Below, one piece after another: positions 1 to 5,343 of a stretch of DNA of 5,539 bases. A program made the translations under genes and the position numbers. This DNA comes from Xanthobacteraceae bacterium (GTDB lineage Bacteria > Pseudomonadota > Alphaproteobacteria > Rhizobiales > Xanthobacteraceae): positions 1-5,539 of the forward strand of contig JASHXZ010000106.1 in assembly GCA_030043285.1 (NCBI GenBank), given 5' to 3'. The notes under the pieces were generated by a model. That model was not told the DNA's origin. It saw only the letters and a list, made by a program, of their open reading frames with translations, and made no database searches. The stretch's first letter is position 1. Every line of letters begins with the position of its first letter.

Positions 1-359
1 AGGCGCAGCTCCTGGAGCACGTCGAGTGGCAGCCGCGCGCCGCGGCCGAGCGCACGCGCGATCAAAAAGGCACGGCGTTCGTCTCGCCACCAGCGTTCCA
101 CGAGCGCTATCGCGAGGTCGAGGCTGCGGCTCTGCAGCAACTCCGCGCGGGCGGCGTAGCGGGCGCGGACGGCGGGATGCGACGGGCCGCGGCGCAGCTG
201 CCGCTCGACCCGAAGCTTGAAGGCGTTGATTGCGGCGGCTTCGTCGAACGCGGCGTCGATCTGCGCCAGCGCCGCGTCGATGGCTGATCCGGTTGGTACG
301 GCAGCAGCGGCGCGGTGCACGCGCTCCTGGTCACGCTCGCCACGTGGTCGATGCGGCAT
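1..359 (-). CDS. Unrecognised Ala/Arg-rich protein, partial (3' end beyond the left edge)
   Basis: An open frame of 119 codons runs on the minus strand from an ATG at 359-357 off the left edge with no stop. The start is supported by an AGAGG ribosome binding site about six bases upstream, in the sequence AGAGGCTTCCCATG. The protein starts MPHRPRGERDQ and is hydrophilic, rich in Ala and Arg, and probably mostly helical. Visible landmarks are AAFDEAAAINAFKLRVERQL (about residues 36-55) and ALVERWWRDERRAFLIARAL (about 85-104). I see no signal peptide, membrane segment or known motif. It lies downstream of the S24 repressor gene on the same strand but has its own AT-rich upstream region containing an inverted repeat, so it is probably transcribed separately. 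A role in a phage-like module is only suggested by position. The overlapping frames on both strands lack start-site support and are regarded as shadows. Confidence 0.6.
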   Translation of the reverse strand, partial: MPHRPRGERDQERVHRAAAAVPTGSAIDAALAQIDAAFDEAAAINAFKLRVERQLRRGPSHPAVRARYAARAELLQSRSLDLAIALVERWWRDERRAFLIARALGRGARLPLDVLQELR

Positions 360-393
360 GGGAAGCCTCTTCGCGCCGCGAAACTGCGGTGGC

Positions 394-419
394 TGATTAC
401 GTCCTTAGTAATCAATATA
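394..419 (-). promoter_or_regulatory. Candidate promoter and operator of the left-edge gene
   Basis: A perfect inverted repeat, TGATTAC-N7-GTAATCA, occupies 394-414 in a markedly AT-rich patch. On the minus strand a TATATT hexamer (419-414), a good -10 box, abuts it, which would put the transcription start inside the palindrome and leave a leader of about 48 bases before the ATG at 359. The matching -35 region is weak. A better TTGACT (455-450) lies too far upstream for this -10 and has no good -10 of its own at 16-18 bases. The geometry, a palindrome over the start point, is what one expects of a repressor operator. The half-site differs from the one beside gcrA (CTATAGT), so a different regulator may bind here. 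Confidence 0.4.
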
Positions 420-438
420 GAGACCAGAGGTATCTATA
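416..438. promoter_or_regulatory. Second inverted repeat in the AT-rich control region
   Basis: TATAGA (416-421) and TCTATA (433-438) are perfect inverted copies separated by 11 bases, just upstream of the 394-414 palindrome relative to the left-edge gene. The half-site shares the core CTATA/TATAG with the palindrome in front of gcrA (CTATAGT-GGG-ACTATAG), so the same repressor might contact both. The spacing differs (11 against 3), and in AT-rich DNA a 6-bp inverted repeat can arise by chance. Confidence 0.25.
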
Positions 439-598
439 AATAGGACAATAGTCAATATTAAAAATGATGCCAGACGTCGGTCGTGACGCAAGGCACAGGG
501 CAGGGCGCAAAGAATGATTCGATCCGGCGCGCTTACAGGGCGCGGTTTCGCCAGTGATCGCGCGGAAACAGCTTTGCTGCGCTGCCGATCGGCCGCGC

Positions 599-1360
599 TC
601 AGACCAGCTTGAGGCAGCAGATCACTTTGCCGACGATTTCCAGTTCGTTGAGCGGAACTTCCTCGGTCGGATGATTCGCATTGTCGGAAATGATCTTCAC
701 CCGCGTCGGCTGCGACGAGCGCAGCAATTGCAGGCGCTTGACCACGATGGCGCCGAACGCGTCGCGGATGGCATAAAGCCCGTCCGGCGTCGGCGTTCTA
801 TGCGCGGTATTGACGATGACCCGCTCGCCCGACGTGATGGTCGGCACCATGCTGTCGCCAGTGGTATCGAGCACGATCAGGTGGGCCGGCGAGGCGTGCA
901 GCTCTTCGCGCACGAAACCTGGCGGAAACACCCATCCTTCGGGCTTAACTGCGTCGGCGTGGCGGCCATCCTTGCGCAGTTCGCGCGACGGCACGCCGCC
1001 GCCGCCCATGCCGGCGCGGATGTCGAGCTCGACCACTTGGCCTGGCCGCGGACCGAACGCTTCACGCTGCGGTTCGTCGCGCAGCACATCGCTCGACTCG
1101 ATGTGGCCGCCGCCCGCCGGCGTGCCCGGATAGCGGCCCCATAGCAGGATCTGATCGGCCGAATAGCCGAGCGCGTTGGCAAACGGCTTTAGGTGATCGA
1201 GCCGCAGCCGCACCACGCCGTTTTCGAGCCGCGACAGCTGCTGTTTGGAGACGCCGGTCAGCCGCACCAGTTCGGAGCGGGTCATGCCGCGCGATTCGCG
1301 CGCGTAGTAGAGGCCGGTCAGTTGCCGGCCGGGCCCTGCGGGCAAGATCTTTCGTCCCAT
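599..1360 (-). CDS. cI/LexA-like repressor: XRE helix-turn-helix plus S24 self-cleavage domain
   Basis: A 253-residue transcriptional repressor. Residues about 14-73 form an XRE-type helix-turn-helix, with the recognition stretch TRSELVRLTGVSKQQLSRLE at 27-46. Residues about 105-252 match the S24 (LexA/cI/UmuD) peptidase fold: the nucleophile Ser170 lies in GDSMVP and the general base Lys208 in VVKRLQ, 38 residues later, which is the usual family spacing. A likely Ala-Gly scissile bond is A116-G117 in LDIRAGMGGGG, between the two domains. Known members bind operators as dimers and cleave themselves when stimulated by RecA during DNA damage, relieving repression. Cleavage here is inferred from the intact residues. 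The ATG at 1360 is chosen because the helix-turn-helix begins just after it and no standard in-frame start lies in the intergenic region; no clear ribosome binding site is seen. It is divergent to the GcrA operon, with a palindrome between the two, as in phage immunity regions. Confidence 0.88.
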   Translation of the reverse strand: MGRKILPAGPGRQLTGLYYARESRGMTRSELVRLTGVSKQQLSRLENGVVRLRLDHLKPFANALGYSADQILLWGRYPGTPAGGGHIESSDVLRDEPQREAFGPRPGQVVELDIRAGMGGGGVPSRELRKDGRHADAVKPEGWVFPPGFVREELHASPAHLIVLDTTGDSMVPTITSGERVIVNTAHRTPTPDGLYAIRDAFGAIVVKRLQLLRSSQPTRVKIISDNANHPTEEVPLNELEIVGKVICCLKLV

Positions 1361-1411
1361 GCGGCTATTGTCACTGATTTTGTATGGATTTTCCAGGACT
1401 AAAACGGTGAC

Positions 1412-1440
1412 TTGACTGTCTCCTATAGTGGGACTATAGC
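1412..1440 (+). promoter_or_regulatory. Promoter of the gcrA-like operon with overlapping palindromic operator
   Basis: TTGACT (1412-1417), a 17-base spacer and TATAGC (1435-1440) make a good sigma70-type promoter pointing at the GcrA-family gene, giving a leader of about 65 bases. A perfect palindrome, CTATAGT-GGG-ACTATAG (1423-1439), covers the spacer and most of the -10 box, so a protein bound there should block RNA polymerase. The divergent S24 repressor is the obvious candidate. No GANTC site, the target of CcrM methylation that GcrA usually recognises, occurs between 1361 and 1512. No convincing promoter for the repressor itself was identified in the other direction. Confidence 0.65.
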
Positions 1441-1512
1441 AAGAACACGTCTCTTCTAACGTGACCGATCTGAAGGCCGCGGAACCGGACGGTTTTCCGC
1501 GACGAGGCAGCC

Positions 1513-2019
1513 ATGTGCGACCAATGGACCGCCGACCGGGTAACCCTGCTTGAGCGCTTGTGGGCGAGCGGTGCAAGCGCCAGCGCGATTGCGACGCAGC
1601 TTGGCGGAGTCTCGCGTTCCGCCGTGTCTGGCAAGGTCTATCGATTGCGCCGACGCGCCGCGACCCCTGCGGCTGCGTCGGAGCCGCTGTCGCAGGCGGA
1701 CAAACCGCCACAGCTGGAGTTGCGCCGGGGCGGCAAGGGCCTGCTGCAGCTGACCAATAATTGTTGCCGGTGGCCCATCGGCCGTCGCGGGCGATCGGAA
1801 ATTTTTTTCTGCGGCGTGCCTGAAGCGAATCTCGCGCGCGGCATGCCGTATTGTCTGTGCCACGCCCGACGCGGCTATGTGATCCCGCCTGCCGCTTATC
1901 TGACGCCGATTACGACGGCCGAGCCGGCGGATACTACACGCCCTGAAGAATCGCAGCCGCGGCGACGGCGCAACGTTTGGCGCGCGGGTGTGCGCCATCC
2001 GGCGCCGCGCTTTCGATGA
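1513..2019 (+). CDS. gcrA: GcrA-family cell cycle regulator (phage-like paralogue)
   Basis: A 168-residue protein close in length to Caulobacter GcrA. Residues 5-45 are the GcrA-type helix-turn-helix, with W5, LLERLWASGASASAIATQLG (12-31) and SRSAVSGKVYRL (34-45). The C-terminal signature is present: CCRWPIG (84-90), FFCG (98-101) and PYCLCHARRGY (112-122), the Cys/His-containing domain that in GcrA contacts RNA polymerase sigma-70. GcrA in Caulobacter activates sigma70 promoters that carry methylated GANTC sites. A GAGG ribosome binding site at 1504-1507 lies five bases before the ATG. It heads a three-gene run and is divergent to the S24 repressor. It has an Arg-rich tail (about 143-168) after the conserved domain. 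The S24/DUF6362 neighbours suggest an accessory, phage-type paralogue, not the housekeeping copy; the symbol denotes the family. Confidence 0.85.
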   Translation: MCDQWTADRVTLLERLWASGASASAIATQLGGVSRSAVSGKVYRLRRRAATPAAASEPLSQADKPPQLELRRGGKGLLQLTNNCCRWPIGRRGRSEIFFCGVPEANLARGMPYCLCHARRGYVIPPAAYLTPITTAEPADTTRPEESQPRRRRNVWRAGVRHPAPRFR

Positions 2020-2027
2020 GGCGGACG

Positions 2028-2663
2028 ATGCGCCACCGCCCGCCGCGCGATGATTCGCAAGCCCGCAGCGTCCCGCCCGCCGATGCGTCCGCTACGCTCA
2101 AAGACCGCGCGGTCGAAGCCGCCCGCGCCGAGTTGCGCGGCGAACGAACCGGCATTCTCGGCGCCACCGGGCGCTTGTCGTTGCCGCGGCTCGAGCCGCC
2201 GCGGCGCGTGCCGGAGCGCTGGACCTTCGTGCACGTGATGGAACGCCTCGAAGAGGCGTTCCGCACGCTGCGCCGTCTGCCGATTTCGACGCGGCCGCGC
2301 GGCTACATGAACTCGATGCCGTTTTATCTCTACGATCGCGGCGATCTCAACGCCCAGCTCGAAACCTATGAGCTGGAGCGCTTGGCGCGGATGCGCAACC
2401 GCGTGCGCATTCCGGCGTCGCCGGCCGAGATCGCGCGCATGGAGGAGGCGCTGCGCTGGCCGGCGCTGTTTCTGTCCGGCGCCGAATTCCACCACGTGGC
2501 GCGGGCCGTGAATCTCAGCTGCCTGTGGGCCGCGGTCGACGCCGACGTCTCCAGGGGCTTGCGGCGCATCAAACTGACGCCGCGCACGTTCAACGCCCGC
2601 AAGCTGCAGGGCCTGCGCATCATCGCCCGTGAACTGATTCGCCATCACGTTCCGGTTCGCTAA
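2028..2663 (+). CDS. DUF6362-like protein
   Basis: A 211-residue protein of unknown biochemical function. Residues about 65-150 resemble the DUF6362 family found in alphaproteobacterial phage-like regions: W65, ERLEEAFRTLRRLP (72-85), RPRGY (89-93) and PASPAEIARMEEALRWPALF (129-148). The rest, about 151-211, is basic and sits where family members usually carry a helix-turn-helix-like segment, but that segment is not clear here. The first 60 residues are low-complexity and probably disordered. The start is uncertain. The ATG at 2028 has GAGG (2018-2021) six bases upstream; an in-frame ATG at 2016 overlaps the gcrA stop as ATGA and would be translationally coupled. Either way it is co-transcribed with gcrA. 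The family assignment is from memory of its conserved motifs and is moderately sure. Confidence 0.7.
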   Translation: MRHRPPRDDSQARSVPPADASATLKDRAVEAARAELRGERTGILGATGRLSLPRLEPPRRVPERWTFVHVMERLEEAFRTLRRLPISTRPRGYMNSMPFYLYDRGDLNAQLETYELERLARMRNRVRIPASPAEIARMEEALRWPALFLSGAEFHHVARAVNLSCLWAAVDADVSRGLRRIKLTPRTFNARKLQGLRIIARELIRHHVPVR

Positions 2664-2667
2664 GGTT

Positions 2668-3261
2668 TTGAGCGGATTGTCGTCAGTGCCGACGAAGCGC
2701 AGCAACCCACAAGCCGAACAGAACGCATTTGCGGCGGCTTACCGCGACGGGCTGGGGCTTGCCTGCATCGCCGTGCGCTGCACGGCAACCGGCATTACAA
2801 TTTCGGCAGTCGATGAAGACTGTGCAGACATTGCCGCGCGATGGTGGTGCCGGCGTGCGGCGGATGCGGCGCGAATCGCAGCGTCGGCACGGGCAAAAAT
2901 GCGCCGGCGCGAATCGAACGCCGATTCTGTCGCGTTAGCGGGCGGTTCTTTGGTCAATTTTGATTCGCAGGACATGTCCTTTGCCTGCACGGTGGTGGCC
3001 GCTGCGGCGCGCCGCTTCGGCGTGGCTCTGTTCTCGGACGACGACATCGCCGCGCACGCCGTGGAGATAGCCGCGCGCATCGATGCCGAACTGCAAAAGC
3101 TCAAGGAATCCGGAGGCTTGAGATCGGTCAACCAGGCCTACAAGGCGTATCGTCTGGACACCACCGGCCGTGGCGAGCGCGTACTGCGCTATGACGAATG
3201 GATGCGCCGTTACCGTGCCGATCTGGTGCGCCAGGCCGCCGCGGCGCTGCGCGAACTTTGA
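2668..3261 (+). CDS. Unrecognised third protein of the gcrA-like operon
   Basis: A frame of up to 197 residues begins four bases after the preceding stop, so it is almost certainly in the same transcript. The start is uncertain: TTG at 2668, TTG at 2677 and GTG at 2686 are in frame, and none has a well-spaced ribosome binding site. Residues 20-76 are Ala- and Cys-rich (C33, C38, C52, C61, WWCRR at 59-63). Residues about 94-135 contain SFACTVVAAAARRFGVALFS followed by an acidic DDD. The C-terminal part, SVNQAYKAYRL (153-163) and GERVLRYDEWMRRYRADLVR (169-188), is charged and helical and looks like the conserved core. I recognise no catalytic motif, signal peptide or membrane segment. The Cys residues are not in a standard zinc-finger spacing. 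A role with GcrA and the DUF6362-like protein is inferred only from the operon. Confidence 0.65.
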   Translation: MSGLSSVPTKRSNPQAEQNAFAAAYRDGLGLACIAVRCTATGITISAVDEDCADIAARWWCRRAADAARIAASARAKMRRRESNADSVALAGGSLVNFDSQDMSFACTVVAAAARRFGVALFSDDDIAAHAVEIAARIDAELQKLKESGGLRSVNQAYKAYRLDTTGRGERVLRYDEWMRRYRADLVRQAAAALREL

Positions 3262-3712
3262 GAATCACCCGCGCGTGCCGCGCCGCGCAAGGCCCGGCGC
3301 CGACATTTCAGATCGCTCATGACAACAAAAAAATTCGCAAGACTGTTCAATATGATATCTGCCATTGACCAAGAAATCGCAATCGACGCGCTTGACAGGT
3401 GCGGAAGTTTTACGGCATTGACTCGCGCGCACCCGGGCTTTGCAAAACTGCGCCCACCGCGCTCCCACGGCAAACAATCCAGCAAAATCAGTTCGCCGCC
3501 GCCTGCGATGCCGCAAGCTTCGCATCGCGCTGCCATTCGGAATTTGCGGCGCGTTGCTGCGTCGACTCCCCTTTTTCGTCATTGCGAGCGAAGCAAAGCA
3601 ATCCAGTGCGGCGCTGCCGTCTTGGATTGCTTCGTGGCTTCGCTCCTCGCAACGACGCGTTTTGAATGAGTTCAACGTGATGATCTGCATCATCGCCCTT
3701 CGCCACAACTTC
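3262..3712. other. Non-coding stretch with no convincing gene
   Basis: About 450 bases separate the operon from the chimeric collar gene. An inverted repeat, GCGCCG (3280-3285) and CGGCGC (3295-3300), follows the operon stop but has no T-run, so it is only a weak terminator candidate. Bases about 3315-3390 are AT-richer than the surroundings. An ATG at 3319 opens 116 codons, but it lacks a ribosome binding site and its last third is just the translated hairpin repeat at 3577-3657. A minus-strand frame reading STQQRAANSEWQRDAKLAAS (roughly 3500-3565) looks protein-like and could be a gene remnant, but nothing confirms it. A short perfect inverted repeat, GATGAT-CTGC-ATCATC (3679-3694), lies shortly before the collar gene and may belong to the cold-shock gene's leader. 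Confidence 0.5.
3577..3657. repeat. Intergenic palindromic repeat (long hairpin)
   Basis: The left arm (3577-3605, starting CGTCATTGCGAGCGAAGC) and right arm (3623-3657, ending CTCGCAACGACG) are near-perfect inverted copies around a 17-base loop. The right arm carries two 3-base insertions relative to the left (GAG- and CAC-like). The same arms occur many times in Bradyrhizobium-group genomes as dispersed intergenic repeats (recalled knowledge). Such elements often produce false ORFs with peptides like ERSKAIQ or SEAKQSS, as seen here. The RNA would form a long stable hairpin that could limit readthrough from the upstream operon or stabilise transcripts, but there is no terminal T-run. Confidence 0.8.
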
Positions 3713-3717
3713 GGAGG
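3713..3717 (+). promoter_or_regulatory. Strong ribosome binding site deciding the GTG start of the collar chimera
   Basis: GGAGG lies seven bases before the GTG at 3725. It selects this start over upstream in-frame codons that run back through the hairpin repeat. The site appears to have come with the cold-shock gene fragment that follows it. Confidence 0.7.
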
Positions 3718-3724
3718 CCAACCC

Positions 3725-4249
3725 GTGACCGTCAAAGGCAAAGTGAAATTTTTCAACGAGACCAAAGGCTTTCCGGCGGCGAATGCCGTGCTCGGCACCA
3801 CCTACGGCAGCCCGGGCGGCGGCAATTTCTCCATGCCGGATTTGCGCGGACGCTTCCTCTTCAATCTCGACGCCGGCGGCTCAAATAGGCTCAGCAATGT
3901 ACTATCGAGTACGACGCTGGGCGCCACGGGCGGGGCGCAGCAGGTCGGCATCACGCAAGCGAATTTGCCGAATGTGAATTTCGCGGTGTCCGGCATCACG
4001 CTGAGTAACGTGGTAGGGAGCGCAACATCGAATATAACCACGTCTGATTCGCTTAATGGCGGCGCGACAGCGGTCCAGCTCAACACTGTTGCCGGGACTG
4101 GGTTCAACATGCAGACTAACACCAATTTTGACGTTACCTCGAATGTCACTGTTTCGAGTCAGGGCTCGGCAGCCTCTGGAGGTTCTGGTTCGGCGCTCGG
4201 CATTGTGCCGCCAGCCATGGGTATCAACTGTATGATGAGGATCGCCTGA
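3725..4249 (+). CDS. Chimeric phage tail-collar protein with a cold-shock-protein N-terminus
   Basis: A 174-residue protein of two unrelated parts. Residues 1-16, MTVKGKVKFFNETKGF, are the first strands of a CspA-type cold-shock domain, broken inside the RNP1 motif (KGFGFI is expected; KGF-P is present). Residues about 20-174 are a phage tail-collar/tail-fibre type sequence: AVLGTTYGSPGGGNFSMPDLRGRF (21-44, second half of the collar domain), then NRLSNVLSSTTLGATGG, a Ser/Thr/Asn/Gly-rich repetitive region, and the family's C-terminal ending IVPPAMGINCMMRIA. The first half of the collar domain, which normally contains a GWLLCDG-like motif, is missing, as is the usual His-rich SHNH-like segment (PNVNF here). 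GTG is preceded by GGAGG. It is probably a remnant expressed from captured signals; a functional fibre protein is unlikely but not excluded. It ends 8 bp from the convergent dioxygenase gene. Confidence 0.7.
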   Translation: MTVKGKVKFFNETKGFPAANAVLGTTYGSPGGGNFSMPDLRGRFLFNLDAGGSNRLSNVLSSTTLGATGGAQQVGITQANLPNVNFAVSGITLSNVVGSATSNITTSDSLNGGATAVQLNTVAGTGFNMQTNTNFDVTSNVTVSSQGSAASGGSGSALGIVPPAMGINCMMRIA

Positions 4250-4257
4250 AGCGGCCT

Positions 4258-5124
4258 TTAGAGACGAGCGGCAATGCGCTGGTGCAGTGTCCTAAGTGCT
4301 CGCCTTAATGCGTTGCGTGGCTTGGTGATCGCATAAACTTGTCCGTTGGCATCGCGTGCGCGCGTCGGCATGTCACGCCTGTGGTTAACACCGGAATAGT
4401 GGCAGATGAGCGATTTACGCACCATGCCTGGTTTGTTCGGCCTCGCTCCACGGTGCATCAAGCGGCCGTGCCAGATCAATACGTCACCGCGCTGGGCAAT
4501 GAATCGCCGAACGCCGACGCCGCGCTTCTCTATCTCCCTTTCAATCGCGGGTACCACAAAGGATTCTGAAATCGAAGGCCAACTGTTCCGCATCGCTTGT
4601 TGCCACGGCATGTGATCGCGGACTTTGGCTCCGCGCATCAGAGGCCATCGATGCGATCCGGGAATATATTCGAACGGCCCGCTGTTGGGATGAATGTCGT
4701 CAAGGGCCATCCAAACAGCGGCGTACCAGCTATTGACGAAGGGCGCGTTCAAATAATCGTCCTGGTGCCAGTCACGTTCGGTGCTTACCCAGCCGGTCAG
4801 ACAAAGGTGCAGCAGCATCTGCTCGCCGATCAGTTCACGCAATTTGTCCATCAGCGGCGGATAAAGGGCGAACTCGCGCATTTCCGGGACTTGGATATAC
4901 GGCGTCGGGTAGGGCCAGCCGCCGGGTAGGTTCAGTGCCGCTCGGCGTTCCGAATAAGCATCCACCAGCTTATCTGGAAGAAACCCTGGCATGATGACCA
5001 CGCCTTCGCGCCGCCATGCCGATTGTGCAGGCGTGAGTGCGGCTTCGTTGACGACGGGCTGGTCAAGCGCGGGCAGGAATTGCGCCGGTGGTTCTTCGCT
5101 GAGGTCGGCAAAAGTCGGCTGCAT
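4258..5124 (-). CDS. Phytanoyl-CoA dioxygenase (PhyH)-family Fe(II)/2-oxoglutarate oxygenase
   Basis: A complete 288-residue cytosolic enzyme. PhyH-family proteins hydroxylate small substrates or lipids using Fe(II), O2 and 2-oxoglutarate. The iron triad is visible: H120 and D122 in DWHQDD (118-123), and the distal His H224 in GDVLIWHGRLMHRGA (213-227). R236 in VRKSLICHYS fits the 2-oxoglutarate-binding Arg. SGPFEYIPGSHRWP (148-161) is the typical loop after the core strand. The N-terminal segment TPAQSAWRREGVVIMPGFLP (31-50) is the usual family opening. The ATG at 5124 has a GGAGGGG ribosome binding site seven bases upstream. A promoter lies at 5147-5175. The substrate cannot be predicted; the lack of acyl-CoA pathway neighbours argues against phytanoyl-CoA itself. 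It seems intact and chromosomal, not part of the phage-like segment. Confidence 0.88.
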   Translation of the reverse strand: MQPTFADLSEEPPAQFLPALDQPVVNEAALTPAQSAWRREGVVIMPGFLPDKLVDAYSERRAALNLPGGWPYPTPYIQVPEMREFALYPPLMDKLRELIGEQMLLHLCLTGWVSTERDWHQDDYLNAPFVNSWYAAVWMALDDIHPNSGPFEYIPGSHRWPLMRGAKVRDHMPWQQAMRNSWPSISESFVVPAIEREIEKRGVGVRRFIAQRGDVLIWHGRLMHRGARPNKPGMVRKSLICHYSGVNHRRDMPTRARDANGQVYAITKPRNALRRALRTLHQRIAARL

Positions 5125-5146
5125 CCGAAACCCCTCCGCACCTTAG

Positions 5147-5175
5147 ATTGCACCGCGCCGTAGGTAAAAAGTCAA
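5147..5175 (-). promoter_or_regulatory. Sigma70-type promoter of the PhyH-family gene
   Basis: On the minus strand TTGACT (5175-5170), a 17-base spacer and TGCAAT (5152-5147) form a plausible -35/-10 pair. The predicted start lies about 15-20 bases before the ATG at 5124, leaving room for the GGAGGGG ribosome binding site. This implies transcription independent of the acyltransferase gene upstream. Confidence 0.5.
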
Positions 5176-5343
5176 CGGGGTCGGAGCGATCTCTGGGTTA
5201 AGCCGACGGCGTGCCTGCGAGTATTCTGGGCAGCAAGTTCGCGGTTACGGGCAACAGCATTGGCGGCGCAGCAAAGTCAACACACATGGGTCCTTGGACA
5301 TCGACTGCATGGCGCGGATTGCCTAAACATATGGAAGTCACTC

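Noticed and set aside
464..517. Possible 17-codon plus-strand peptide starting MMPDVGRD
   Set aside because: Too short, no ribosome binding site, and no supporting promoter.
554..1144. Long plus-strand open frame opposite the repressor gene
   Set aside because: It is antisense to a gene with clear helix-turn-helix and S24 motifs and has no recognisable domain or ribosome binding site.
1896..2705. Minus-strand 269-codon open frame across the DUF6362-like gene
   Set aside because: Long antisense frames are common in GC-rich DNA; the plus-strand frame shows family motifs and operon spacing, the minus-strand one does not.
3392..3397. Perfect TTGACA, possible -35 box
   Set aside because: No acceptable -10 box 16-18 bases downstream and no gene nearby with a matching start.
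3577..3657. CRISPR repeat or intrinsic terminator
   Set aside because: Only one copy is present with no spacers, and there is no T-run after the hairpin; it matches a dispersed palindromic repeat better.
3319..3669. Plus-strand 116-codon frame starting MTTKKFARLFN
   Set aside because: No ribosome binding site, and its last third is the translated hairpin repeat.
3802..4149. Minus-strand open frame across the collar gene
   Set aside because: Antisense shadow of a recognisable collar sequence.
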